From Gimesia chilikensis (GTDB taxonomy: Bacteria; Planctomycetota; Planctomycetia; Planctomycetales; Planctomycetaceae): DNA of 64,000 nt. The position numbers and the translations under genes were made by a program. Below the pieces are notes generated by a model. It did no database searches and was not told the DNA's origin. It saw only the letters and a program-made list of their open reading frames with translations. The stretch is taken from positions 5,317,748 to 5,381,747 of the forward strand of contig NZ_CP036266.1 of assembly GCF_007744075.1 (NCBI RefSeq), read 5' to 3'. This document shows positions 54,428 through 63,594 of this stretch, one piece after another (position 1 is the first letter of the stretch; each line of letters opens with the position of its first letter).

Positions 54428-54860
54428 TCTGTTTCTTTTGGAACTCTGGCAGAGCTGTTTGCTTCCAGAGGAGTCCCGCAGTGCATCCGAAGTGACAACG
54501 GTCCGGAATTTGTCTCGAAAGCGATTCGACACTGGCTGAGTCAACTGAAGATCAACTCGTTGTATATCGAGCCGGGCGCTCCATGGGAAAACGGTTATGC
54601 GGAAAGTTTCAACAGTCGATTCCGCGATGAATTCCTGGCAGTCGAAGTGTTTGAGAACCTGGGAACAGCCCGCAGGCTCACAGTTGTCTGGAAGGAAGAT
54701 TACAACGGGCAATGCCCACACAGTTCGCTGGGATACGTTACCCCGGCAGAGTTTGCGAGTCGCTGTGCAGTTTCCAACCGGGCTGCGCCCTCATTCCAAC
54801 TGCACAGCGAAATTACCTAAACCAACCTTCATAAGACCTGGTACAGGTATTTGAGGCAGG
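54428..54860 (+). mobile_element. IS3-family transposase C-terminal fragment
   Basis: An open frame of about 130 codons encodes an integrase core end: CIRSDNGPEFVSKAIRHW, YIEPGAPWENGYAESFNSRF, RDEFLAVEVFENLGTARRL, DYNGQCPHSSLGYVTPAEFA. The first part of the gene is missing. It ends with GTATTTGAGGCAGGTCA, which recurs inverted at the right end of the window. Confidence 0.8.
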
Positions 54861-54889
54861 TCACGATCAGCTGTATTCTGGACGGAGAT

Positions 54890-55375
54890 TTCGACTACTG
54901 ACGTTAGTTGATAACTTTATCCGTGAGAGTCTGGCGATCCAGGCCGACCAGCGTGTGACCGGTAATGATGTTGTTCAGATTCTGGAGCAGGTCACGCAGC
55001 AGCGTGGTGCTCATTCAGAAAAGATTCGAGTCGACAACGACCCTGAATTTATTTCGAAGAGTTTGGACTGGTGGGCTTACTGGAACCGGGTGAAGCTTGA
55101 CCTCAGTCGTCCGGGAAAGCATACAGACAATGCGTTTATTGAATCCTTCAACGGTCGACTGCGACAGGAATGTCTGAACCAGCACAGGTTCCTGTCACTC
55201 GAAGACGCACAGGAAAAACTGGATTCCTGGAGGACGGATTACAATGAGTGTCGTCCCCACAGTGCATTGAGCAACAGAACACCTCAGGAGTTTGCGAAGT
55301 TTTCAGACCAGGTACGCCCGGCCTGAAAACACTTGTTCACTCGCATTCCAGCTGGTACAGAGTTAGTAGAGGTCA
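54890..55375 (+). mobile_element. Second IS3-family transposase fragment
   Basis: The 54955-55326 frame encodes QRGAHSEKIRVDNDPEFISK, WNRVKLDLSRPGKHTDNAFI, ESFNGRLRQECLNQHRFL and DYNECRPHSALSNRTPQEF, an IS3 OrfB C-terminal half. One acidic active-site neighbourhood reads VDNDPEF where NG is usual. Its inverted, more decayed copy is at 53160-53625. Confidence 0.8.
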
Positions 55376-55381
55376 CAGGAT

Positions 55382-55756
55382 TCAACCTATCCCTTCATCG
55401 GTTACCTCTTCCCAACCTAATTTAGCCTGTCTAGCAAAATCAATAGCTAAAGCTGAATTATTATCGAATTCCAATTCTTCGGAGATTGTGTTTATTCCTA
55501 ACCCACCACAGTATGGAACTAATAATATACCGCCAGCATAATCATTTACTTCTTCTTTGACCCAATCATTACATTGTATATTTGCGACGATAATACAACT
55601 AGGAATATCAACTGAGTCAAGATTTAAGAGCTGTTTTCCAAGTGTCGTCTGCTGCCAATCTTCAGTATCAACTATAGCAAGCCAAATCAACAGGTATTTC
55701 ATTGATAACTGATGAATCAGTTCAGGGCCTTCTCCATTTGCATTAATTATTTTCAT
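55382..55756 (-). CDS. Putative immunity protein for the papain-like toxin
   Basis: 124 residues, acidic, probably cytoplasmic. It starts 3 bases after the toxin fragment's stop on the same strand, the usual toxin-immunity order. It includes KYLLIWLAIVDTEDWQQTTL, DSVDIPSCIIVANIQCND and a final FARQAKLGWEEVTDEGIG. The family is unknown to me; the immunity role is inferred from position. Confidence 0.65.
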   Translation of the reverse strand: MKIINANGEGPELIHQLSMKYLLIWLAIVDTEDWQQTTLGKQLLNLDSVDIPSCIIVANIQCNDWVKEEVNDYAGGILLVPYCGGLGINTISEELEFDNNSALAIDFARQAKLGWEEVTDEGIG

Positions 55757-55759
55757 GAT

Positions 55760-56546
55760 CTACCTCGTGCTCATAAATAAAAATCCAATATATCCATTAA
55801 GATTGGCTGCTTTACCAGTTTGACCATCAATAAAACGAATAGTACCATTTTGATTCACAACATTAAAGTAATGCCCCGTCTTACCAACTCGAAGCCCTCC
55901 CACTATACCACGAGCACCAGGTTTTTGAACTAATCTCTTAATCTGATTAATTGATAGTACCTGCCCTATCCTACCAGGTTTTGCCCCATACCAATTACGC
56001 CCTGTAAACTTAGGAAAGTCCTGCCATCGAATTTTTCGAACATTTCGTATATTTATAGCTGATGCAGCCTTACCACCTAATGATAGATCTGTCGCTATAG
56101 CGCAACTTCCACAATTTTTGTTTCCACCAACGACATTTATCTCTCGTAATGAGTGCCCGTGTCCATGTGAGTGAAACTTGCGTGAACCAGCGGCACCTGA
56201 TCCGACTGGGGTGGGGCATTTTCGTGTTCCAGGAAGCTTAGATGGTATTTTTCCTGGTCCACTTGGGCCAGGTTGCACTGCAACTATCATCTCTCCCGCC
56301 AGGCAGAATGCTTCTCCCGCTGGAAGCATTTGCTCACTGGTCGCATCTTCGTAACAAAGCGTCTTCAGTTGCCCTGCGTTTGTTACGTTGTCCGGTAAAA
56401 AATCGCCGGCATCAACTATAGTTCCCTTATTCTCAAAAAATGTATCCCACTCTTCCTCTCCCCACCCTCGAACTTTATTTCCATAGTCAAGATTAACTCG
56501 TAGGCCAATTAGTGAGATATTTACGCAATATCCAGCACGGTTACTA
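55760..56546 (-). pseudogene. Papain-like (Tox-PL) toxin tip, cut off from its Rhs core by an IS
   Basis: The frame is open from the IS edge at 56546 to TAG 55760. It has GKNKNCGSCAIATDLSLGG-type sequence (seen as NKNCGSCAIATDLSLGGKAA, catalytic Cys), GGLRVGKTGHYFNVVNQNGT (His) and IRFIDGQTGKAANLNGYIGF (Asp/Gln), the Cys-His-Asp set of papain-fold polymorphic toxins (glutamine deamidase-like). Upstream parts (EEEWDTFFENKGT, EAFCLAGEMIVAV) look like a pre-toxin segment. It no longer has its own start or delivery part. Confidence 0.72.
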
Positions 56547-56582
56547 TGAAGTTCCCCAGAAATAGTGGGCGCTGGGTTTAGG

Positions 56583-57443
56583 TTATACTGCTTGTTCAAA
56601 CATTTCGGGGCTTTGGTATCCCAGAGACGAATGAAGCCTCTCACGATTGTAGAACACTTCGATGTACTCAAAGATGCTGTGCCGGGCTAATGCCCGTGTT
56701 TCGTATTTCTGGCGATGAACCAGCTCTTTCTTGAGCGTCGCAAAGAAGCTCTCCATCACCGCATTGTCCCAACAGTCTCCCTTGCGACTCATACTGCATT
56801 GAATCCCGTTGACCTTAAGGGCTCGCTGATACGCTTCGCTGCAATACTGACTTCCACGATCCGAGTGATGTAACAGACTTCCTTTTGGGCAGCGTCGAAT
56901 GATCGCCATCTGCAACGCATCCAGCACCAGTTCCTTTGTCATCTGTGAAGACATGCTCCAGCCGACCACTTTGCGTGAATACAGATCCACAACGCAGGCC
57001 AGATATAACCAGCCCTGATTGGTCCAGACGTAGGTAATGTCTGAGACCCAGATCTGGTTCGGCTCCGTGGACTTGTCGAACTGGCGATCCAGCACATTCG
57101 CTGCCACAGGATGAGCATGGTTGGAGTCGGTAGTGACTTGAAACTTTTTCTTGGATTTGGCCTGTATACCAGCTGCCTGCATCACTTTGGCAACGGTGTT
57201 CTCACTACAGGGGATGCCTTGAGAAAGGAGTTCCCTGTGGATGCGAGGCGAACCATAATTGTCTTTGTGCTTCGTATTGTGAATGACTTTAATTTTCTCC
57301 TGGAGAGAATTCCGAATTTGTGAACGACTGCTGAGAGGCCTTCGTCGCCAACGATAATAGCCGCTACGTGAAACTTGAAGAACCTGACACATCAGAGAAA
57401 TACTCCAGACGGTTTCATATTCTTCGATGAAGCGGAATCTCAT
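56583..57443 (-). CDS. IS3 family transposase OrfB
   Basis: 286 residues. HTH_21-like start (YETVWSISLMCQVLQVSRSG, YYRWRRRP), then an rve integrase core with the DDE residues: VWVSDITYVWTNQGWLYLAC-like segment (seen as IWVSDITYVWTNQGWLYLAC), HHSDRGSQYCSEAYQ and CWDNAVMESFFATLKKEL, ending YNRERLHSSLGYQSPEMF. All three acidic residues are present. It overlaps orfA and is expected as an OrfAB fusion by -1 frameshifting. Confidence 0.95.
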   Translation of the reverse strand: MRFRFIEEYETVWSISLMCQVLQVSRSGYYRWRRRPLSSRSQIRNSLQEKIKVIHNTKHKDNYGSPRIHRELLSQGIPCSENTVAKVMQAAGIQAKSKKKFQVTTDSNHAHPVAANVLDRQFDKSTEPNQIWVSDITYVWTNQGWLYLACVVDLYSRKVVGWSMSSQMTKELVLDALQMAIIRRCPKGSLLHHSDRGSQYCSEAYQRALKVNGIQCSMSRKGDCWDNAVMESFFATLKKELVHRQKYETRALARHSIFEYIEVFYNRERLHSSLGYQSPEMFEQAV

Positions 57444-57742
57444 TAATTTTCTCTGGCAAAGAAGGCCGTCGCTTTTTTTAATATATCTCGTTCCATTCGC
57501 AGACGCTTGACTTCTTCACGCAGCTGTTTGAGTTCTTCATTCTCGGTATCACTTTCCGGCTGGGAGAACTTTGCCTTCCAGCGATGAATCAGGTTCTCGT
57601 TGACATCCAGGCTGCGTGCCACTTCAGCAGCTTTGAAGCCTTGCTCGGTGACCATCTTGACTGCTTCGATCTTGAATTCATCGGTAAATGACCGTCGTGT
57701 TCGTTTGGGTTTAGATTTTGAATTCGACTGCTGCTTGCTCAT
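57443..57742 (-). CDS. IS3 family transposase OrfA
   Basis: 99 residues with a helix-turn-helix (RRSFTDEFKIEAVKMVTEQG, SLDVNENLIHRWKAKF) and a leucine zipper (LKQLREEVKRLRMERDILKK). An A7G slippery run lies near the end; a -1 shift there continues as SDGLLCQRKLMRFRF into OrfB. Confidence 0.93.
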   Translation of the reverse strand: MSKQQSNSKSKPKRTRRSFTDEFKIEAVKMVTEQGFKAAEVARSLDVNENLIHRWKAKFSQPESDTENEELKQLREEVKRLRMERDILKKATAFFAREN

Positions 57743-57802
57743 GTTGTTCCTCCTCAGAATAGTTTACACTCTTTTTGGAGCGCCCATTATTTCTGGGGAA
57801 CT

Positions 57803-59061
57803 TCAATCTATACCTATTACAAACCCCTCTAAGCCTGCTTGGAGTAGTCTTTTTATCCAAGGCTTCCTTCCTTCATATTCAGCGAAATCAAAGGTTCTCA
57901 CTGTACCCGGATTAGAATAACCTTGCGGAATATAGGCTTGGATTGCCCTGCCATAAGCCATAGCAAACTCTTCTAATTCTTGCGTCTTCGAAATAAGTAA
58001 GTCAATATCCTTATTACTGATTCCAAAACAATTCAATGCATCCTTGTTATTAGCAAGAAAAGCAGTTTGAAATCTGGCATCAACAATTACCTTTGACAAG
58101 ACTTTTAGTTTCTCAATTTCTGCATCATCTAATGCCCAGCTAATTGTACCATTACAAAAAGGAAGATAATCCCATATACCTCCATACGGTACCCAGATCG
58201 CTTTTTTCAGCCCTGAAGGGTCCATCCCATTGACCGGGTTATTCCCGACATAGGCGAAGAAATTACTCTCGCCACTCTCTAAGCCAAGTGGGTCTTCGCT
58301 GAGGAATCTCCCCTGGCCGGCCGAATAACGCCGGTTGCGGATCAGGGTCTGGCCGTTTTCGTCCTGGTAGTAGCCGATTTCCCCTTTCCAGGTGAAGGGG
58401 TTGACTGTTGTGCCGCTGCTGCTGATCGTTTCGCCGAAGGCCGCGTATTTGTATGCGTCCGTTTCCGTTTCGGATGCGTCTGTCAAAGCACTGGCGGAAG
58501 CATTTCCATCATAGTGGTAGAAGCTGGATTCCGCGTCGCGGTACTGGCTGATCAGGTTGCCGTAGGCTTCGGGCTGGTAGTTGAACTGGGCTTCGGTAGT
58601 GACATCGTATTCCTGCAGAATGTTCTGGTTGTCCCAAATGTATTTGACCGTCTCTGCATCCGTCTGTTTCTGGACGACGTATTCATCCTGCTTGTTCGTC
58701 GGATCGTAGATGTACGTTACCAGGCTGTCGTCCGGCAGTTCGATCTGTGACAGGCGGTTTTCGTACTCCCAGCTGTTTGTCGTGACGTCATTCGTCGGCG
58801 TTTCGATGGAACGCTGGTTGCCGTTATTATCGTACGTGTAGGTGGTGATGCCGCTGGTCTCTTCACTGGTAATCAGTTCGTTCGCGGCATCATAGACTGA
58901 TGTTGTGACTCCCGTCGCAGTCTCTTTCAGCAGACGGTTGCCCACCGGGTCGTAAGCGAAGGTGGTCACATCAGTATCAATGTTTTCTGAGATCAGCTGA
59001 TCGATGCCATCGTACGTCCAGGTGGTGATTTCCCCCGTATCATCGGTAACAGGCACCATCT
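57803..59061 (-). pseudogene. N-terminally truncated Rhs protein, ended by the IS3 insertion
   Basis: YD-repeat sequence (EITTWTYDGIDQLISENID, FAYDPVGNRLLKE, TYTYDNNGNQRSIETPTN) leads into the Rhs core domain (FYHYDGNASASALTDASETE, GRFLSEDPLGLESGESNFF, NNPVNGMDPSGLKKA). A tip of about 130 residues ends where the IS begins; the TGA stop is the IS terminus. The N-terminus is cut at about 59061, where a second Rhs gene begins on the other strand. A protein could still start at ATG 59089 or inside, but it has no secretion part. Confidence 0.8.
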
Positions 59062-62000
59062 CTCCCATGCTGGAACGAACCACAAACACCTTCGATCTGG
59101 CTGGTCGTCAAATCGCAGAAACAAATCCACGCGGATTTATCACAACTACTGTTTACGATGCCAATGGCTGGGGCGCTGCAACGATCGACGCCCTCAGTAA
59201 TCGCACCAGTTTCGCTTACGACAACGTGGGACAGGAAATCGCTGTTCAGGATGCGCTCGGCAATATCATTACCACAATTTACAGTGCACAACGACAGCCG
59301 CTCGTCACCATTAATCCACTCGGTTTGCGCACAACCATTACCTATGATGCCCTGGGACGAAAATTAACTGAAACAAATCCCCTGGGAGAGCTCACCACTA
59401 CGATCTACGATGCCGTGGGGAATGTGTTGACAACCATCAATCCTTTGGGAAATCGGACTTCAAATACCTACGATGTCATCAATCAGCAAATCAGCCAGGA
59501 AGATGCCGAAGGGAATACCAGTGAAACGATCTATGACTTGGCCGGCAACGTGATCACCTCGGTCAATGCCAATGATGACCGCACATCCTTTGTCTATAAT
59601 GCAGCTAACTATAAAATGGCACAAATCGATGCCAAAGATCATCGCACGACATATGGCTACGATCCCGATGGGCTGTTGACATCCATTGAAAACCCACTCG
59701 GTGAAATCACATCCATGTCGTACGATATCGCCAGCCGGAAAAAGGCTCAGGTCGATCCCCTGGGACGAATCACCAGTTATACCTATAATTCTAATGGCCA
59801 GGAGATCGGCAGGCAGTATAGTGATAGCACGCGCGTCACGATGTCTTACGATGCGAACGGCAATCGGATTCAGTTACAGGACACAACCGGTGACACCAAT
59901 TATGCTTATGATGCTCTCGATCGCACTGAGTCGGTCACAAACCCCGACAGTCAGACCGTCACTTACAGCTACGACGCTGTCAGCAATCGCACCTTAATGG
60001 TCGATCCCGATGCCGGGCAGTTTACCTACAGTTACGATAATCTCTATCGAGTCGAAACCATTCAGAATCCGGAAGGCGATTCCACCAGTTTTGTCTATGA
60101 TGATGCTAACCGGCCGATCACGAAATATCTGGCGAACGGTTGTTGGGCATCATTCACCTACGATGCTGCCGGGCAAGTAACGAATCTATTCCATCTCAAG
60201 TCCGATAACAACGTTTTCTCGGCGTTCACTTATACCTATGATAAAACCGGCAATCGAACACAAGTGGTCGAAGACACGGGTGACCGAGTGACCTGGACCT
60301 ACGATGATACGTACCAGCTCACCCGAGAACACCGTAGCGGCACCGATGCCTATAATGTCACCTACACCTACGATCCTGTCGGCAATCGGCTGACTTCGGA
60401 CGATGGAACCACCATTACCACCTACGTCTACGACGAAGCCAACCGGACCAAAACTACCGACGATGGTACCGTGGTGACCACCTATTCGTTCGACGCCGCG
60501 GGCAATCAGCGTACGGTGGAAGACTCAGACGGTGTGACCACTTATACCTGGGACTTGAATAACCAGAACACAGGGGTCGAAAAACCGAACGGGGATCTAT
60601 TCACATTCACCTATAACGGCGACATGGTTCGCGTGCAGTCCGAAGATCCCAACGGGACAACAAAATTTATCTACGACGAGCAAAACGTACTGCTCGAAAC
60701 TGATGATCTGGACGCCACCCAAGTTGTCTACACACTCAATCCCCGAGAGTTTGGGAATTTGATCAGCCGCTACGATGTTGTAGCCGCAGATTCGGATATT
60801 TACCATTATGACGCTTTGGGCAGCACAGTGGCGTTAACCGATTCATCTGAAGTGGAAACGGACACCTACGTCTATTACGCCTTTGGAAAAATCAAATCAT
60901 CCAGTGGCACAACTGACCAACCTTACCAGTGGGTAGGCCAAATCGGCTACTATGCTGAACCTGAACTGGACCGCTACCACATTCGTCGCCGTGATTTTGG
61001 TCCTGGTTCTGGACGATTCCTCTCTCAAGACCCGGTACGAGATGATAAGCAGAACCTGTATCGATATGTCAAGAATAATGTAGTTAATGAAAGTGATCCG
61101 AGTGGACTGTACGATGAAGCGGGACATTTCTACACCACGTATATAGTGGCAATAATTGTTGGATACTCAGCTGATGATGCTTTTAAACTTGCTTATTATT
61201 CCCAGTTGCCTGACGAGGTTGGTGAGCATGAGGCAGTGCCAAACGTGTTAGATATTCCCAGAATCGAAACAAAGAAAGCCGTTGGTGAGATTGAGAGTGT
61301 CGCGAATCCCTCAAGGTTATCAAAAACAAAACAACAAGCCCTCCGAGAAGAACAATTTGCATATAACGTAATTGAGATAATCCACTCGCTTCATGGAGGA
61401 GGTCCAAAAGATGTCAGGATTCGGAAAGAAAAGCTTAAGAAGTTAATTATAGATTCAAAACGTGAACAACGAAAAATATGGGAAGTTGGTTATATCATTC
61501 ATGCTTTTGGGGATGCTTATGCTCACACCTTCGTAAGCAACAATCAAGAAACCAGAGTTAAACAACCCCTAAGCGAAAAAGATTCACCTCGTCATGCATT
61601 TAGTGCTCCATTAGGACACCTAAATACTGGCCCAATAAACACAAGTGATTACGGCCATGCCCCAGATATAATTCCTTACGACATTGAAAATTACGTTAAA
61701 TATGTGAATGCACTTGCTGAGGCCCTCGCGAAACGAAGAGGGGGAAGGGTTCCCGAGAATAAAATCAAACTATTTCTTGATAAAGTTCGATCAACTCTAA
61801 AAATATCATATGATGGAGGTAAATCAGCAAGATCTGGCATGAGAAGTATTGCTTGGAATGATTATGGTTATAAAGACCAAAAATTAAAGTTTTACGATCC
61901 TGAAGGAGCAAGTAAAAGATTAGAATCAATTTTACCAACACCTACATATGAACAAGTCGAAGGATTAGTTTCTGATTTAGTATCTGCGATATATGCTAGA

Positions 62001-62105
62001 GATAATCAAAAAATTCTGGAGCGAACCTTTAAGGGCGTAGGAGATAACGTTTTTGAAGGGCCGTCGCTATTGGATCTTTTTAAGGATCAATTTAGGAAGA
62101 AATAG
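59004..62105 (+). CDS. Rhs/YD-repeat protein with zinc-phospholipase-C-like C-terminal tip
   Basis: The frame spans 1033 codons; YD-repeat text begins only at about 59065, and 59004-59065 is the reverse of the other Rhs gene. About 18 YD repeats (for example TTTVYDANGWGAATIDALSN, FTYDAAGQVTN, NVTYTYDPVGNRLTSDDGTT) lead to the core domain ending YHYDALGSTVALTDSSEVET, GRFLSQDPVRDDKQNLYRYV and NVVNESDPSGLYDEAG near residue 700. The tip (about 330 residues, much lower GC) has YSADDAFKLAYYSQLPDEVG and YIIHAFGDAYAHTFVSNNQE, resembling the His/Asp metal sites of phospholipase C-type zinc enzymes (DUF6765-like). No signal or secretion domain is present at the N-terminus. Confidence 0.75.
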   Translation: MPSYVQVVISPVSSVTGTISPMLERTTNTFDLAGRQIAETNPRGFITTTVYDANGWGAATIDALSNRTSFAYDNVGQEIAVQDALGNIITTIYSAQRQPLVTINPLGLRTTITYDALGRKLTETNPLGELTTTIYDAVGNVLTTINPLGNRTSNTYDVINQQISQEDAEGNTSETIYDLAGNVITSVNANDDRTSFVYNAANYKMAQIDAKDHRTTYGYDPDGLLTSIENPLGEITSMSYDIASRKKAQVDPLGRITSYTYNSNGQEIGRQYSDSTRVTMSYDANGNRIQLQDTTGDTNYAYDALDRTESVTNPDSQTVTYSYDAVSNRTLMVDPDAGQFTYSYDNLYRVETIQNPEGDSTSFVYDDANRPITKYLANGCWASFTYDAAGQVTNLFHLKSDNNVFSAFTYTYDKTGNRTQVVEDTGDRVTWTYDDTYQLTREHRSGTDAYNVTYTYDPVGNRLTSDDGTTITTYVYDEANRTKTTDDGTVVTTYSFDAAGNQRTVEDSDGVTTYTWDLNNQNTGVEKPNGDLFTFTYNGDMVRVQSEDPNGTTKFIYDEQNVLLETDDLDATQVVYTLNPREFGNLISRYDVVAADSDIYHYDALGSTVALTDSSEVETDTYVYYAFGKIKSSSGTTDQPYQWVGQIGYYAEPELDRYHIRRRDFGPGSGRFLSQDPVRDDKQNLYRYVKNNVVNESDPSGLYDEAGHFYTTYIVAIIVGYSADDAFKLAYYSQLPDEVGEHEAVPNVLDIPRIETKKAVGEIESVANPSRLSKTKQQALREEQFAYNVIEIIHSLHGGGPKDVRIRKEKLKKLIIDSKREQRKIWEVGYIIHAFGDAYAHTFVSNNQETRVKQPLSEKDSPRHAFSAPLGHLNTGPINTSDYGHAPDIIPYDIENYVKYVNALAEALAKRRGGRVPENKIKLFLDKVRSTLKISYDGGKSARSGMRSIAWNDYGYKDQKLKFYDPEGASKRLESILPTPTYEQVEGLVSDLVSAIYARDNQKILERTFKGVGDNVFEGPSLLDLFKDQFRKK

Positions 62106-62112
62106 AATTGTT

Positions 62113-63594
62113 ATGAAAATTTTGATAATTCTACAGCTTTGGTTATCTCTATTATTAATATCACCGCGTTTGGTAGAGACTCATTTAGTTGTAATGGCTA
62201 GTCCAGAAGTACAGCCAAATAGAAAAGAAATTCTCTTGCAGAAGAAAGAGGCAACTACTACCCCTAACAAACGGGCTAGCCAGGCAATAGAAGAACTAGG
62301 GGGGACTGTGCAATATGCCCAGTCCGGAAAAACTATTGTTGGAATTCATGTTTCCAATATAAAGATAGACAATAAGATTCTATCTCTTCTCAAAGGTTTA
62401 CCGTCCCTGCAATTACTCATCCTCCAAAAAACCACATTCACACCTCAAGATCTGCAACAATTAAGTCAAATAAATTCTTTAAAAAGATTGAATCTATTTG
62501 AATGCAAATTAACATCTAGAGATATCGATGTTCTGGCTCACGATTTCGATCTGGATTATCTTGGGCTAAGTGCTACCAATCTCACCGATGAACAGCTAAT
62601 GCTTTTAAAAGATGAAACTAGCCTGAAGAGTCTTGATTTAGCCTATACCAAAATTTCAGATAAAGGATTAAGAGCTCTCAAAAACCTTTCTCAGCTAAAA
62701 TATCTTGATCTGACTAAAACGAAAATTTCAGATGCAGGATTAAGCGAGCTGAAATCGCTATCTAGCCTCCAGATCTTAGATCTTACCTGGAATCGAATTG
62801 ATGGTCAGGGTTTAGAATCGATTGGAGAATTAGGCCAACTGCGTCAACTGTATCTAAATGCTACGCTTATTAGTGATACAGGAATCAGCCATCTTAAATC
62901 TTTAACAAAACTGGAACTGCTTGATCTTGGAAATTTAGAGATTACAGATAGCACTTTAGATACTATTGGCTTACTACAAACATTAAAAACGTTATCCCTC
63001 AGTGGATCGAATATCACTGGTAAGGGTCTTCAGAAACTCAACACCCTATCAATGCTCGAGGACTTGTATCTTAGGAAGACGGATCTCAGAAATAATGACC
63101 TGATATATTTAAAACCATTCGACAAACTTGAACGCCTCAATCTTAGCCAAACGAAAATTACAGATGCAGGATTGCAGCATCTTGAAAAATTAACAAATCT
63201 TAAGTTTCTGAACCTCTCCAATACAGACATCAGAGATCCTGGTCTTATTTTTTTGCGGCCTTTAAATAAATTGAATACACTTTATTTAGACCTCACTGAG
63301 ATTTCGGATATAGGTCTGAAAGAGGTCGGACGACATGTCCAAATTGAGAAATTGATGTTAAGTCATACTAATGTGTCTGATAAAGGGCTAGCATATCTCG
63401 ACCAGATTCAGAATCTTCAAATACTCTATCTGGACTATACCGAAGTGACTTCTATGGGATTGGTATACATTAAAAAACATAATAACTTAAAAGTTCTTAG
63501 TCTACTTAGAACAAAAATCAGTGATTCAGAAGCAGCCTTGTTCCAAAAAATGCTTCCCGATTGCGAAATTCGTCATTCCCAACTCAGAGAGTAA
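62113..63594 (+). CDS. Exported leucine-rich-repeat protein, possible immunity partner
   Basis: 493 residues from ATG 62113, 7 bases after the Rhs stop. A signal peptide (MKILIILQLWLSLLLISPRL) is followed by about 15 leucine-rich repeats of roughly 24 residues (LKSLDLAYTKISDKGLRALK, LKYLDLTKTKISDAGLSELK, LERLNLSQTKITDAGLQHLE), of the L-x-x-L-x-L-x-x-T-x-I-(S/T)-D-x-G-L type common in planctomycetes. GC is as low as in the toxin tip. Position directly after an Rhs tip suggests a periplasmic immunity or partner role, but LRR proteins are also common free-standing. The repeat class is certain; the role is not. Confidence 0.85.
   Translation: MKILIILQLWLSLLLISPRLVETHLVVMASPEVQPNRKEILLQKKEATTTPNKRASQAIEELGGTVQYAQSGKTIVGIHVSNIKIDNKILSLLKGLPSLQLLILQKTTFTPQDLQQLSQINSLKRLNLFECKLTSRDIDVLAHDFDLDYLGLSATNLTDEQLMLLKDETSLKSLDLAYTKISDKGLRALKNLSQLKYLDLTKTKISDAGLSELKSLSSLQILDLTWNRIDGQGLESIGELGQLRQLYLNATLISDTGISHLKSLTKLELLDLGNLEITDSTLDTIGLLQTLKTLSLSGSNITGKGLQKLNTLSMLEDLYLRKTDLRNNDLIYLKPFDKLERLNLSQTKITDAGLQHLEKLTNLKFLNLSNTDIRDPGLIFLRPLNKLNTLYLDLTEISDIGLKEVGRHVQIEKLMLSHTNVSDKGLAYLDQIQNLQILYLDYTEVTSMGLVYIKKHNNLKVLSLLRTKISDSEAALFQKMLPDCEIRHSQLRE

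Larger units (their letters stand above)
56547..57805 (-). mobile_element. IS3-family insertion sequence, intact
   Basis: Ends TGAAGTTCCCCAGAAATA(A/G)TGGGCGCT are inverted copies of each other (left at 56547, right ending 57805), 1259 bp apart, and enclose complete orfA and orfB. The flanks do not show a matching 3-4 bp target duplication. Confidence 0.88.

Noticed and set aside
59004-59065. Start of the plus-strand Rhs gene at ATG 59004 as a true N-terminus
   Set aside because: These bases are the reverse complement of YD-repeat coding sequence of the other Rhs gene, so the frame is open by chance or by rearrangement; no signal or secretion domain is encoded.
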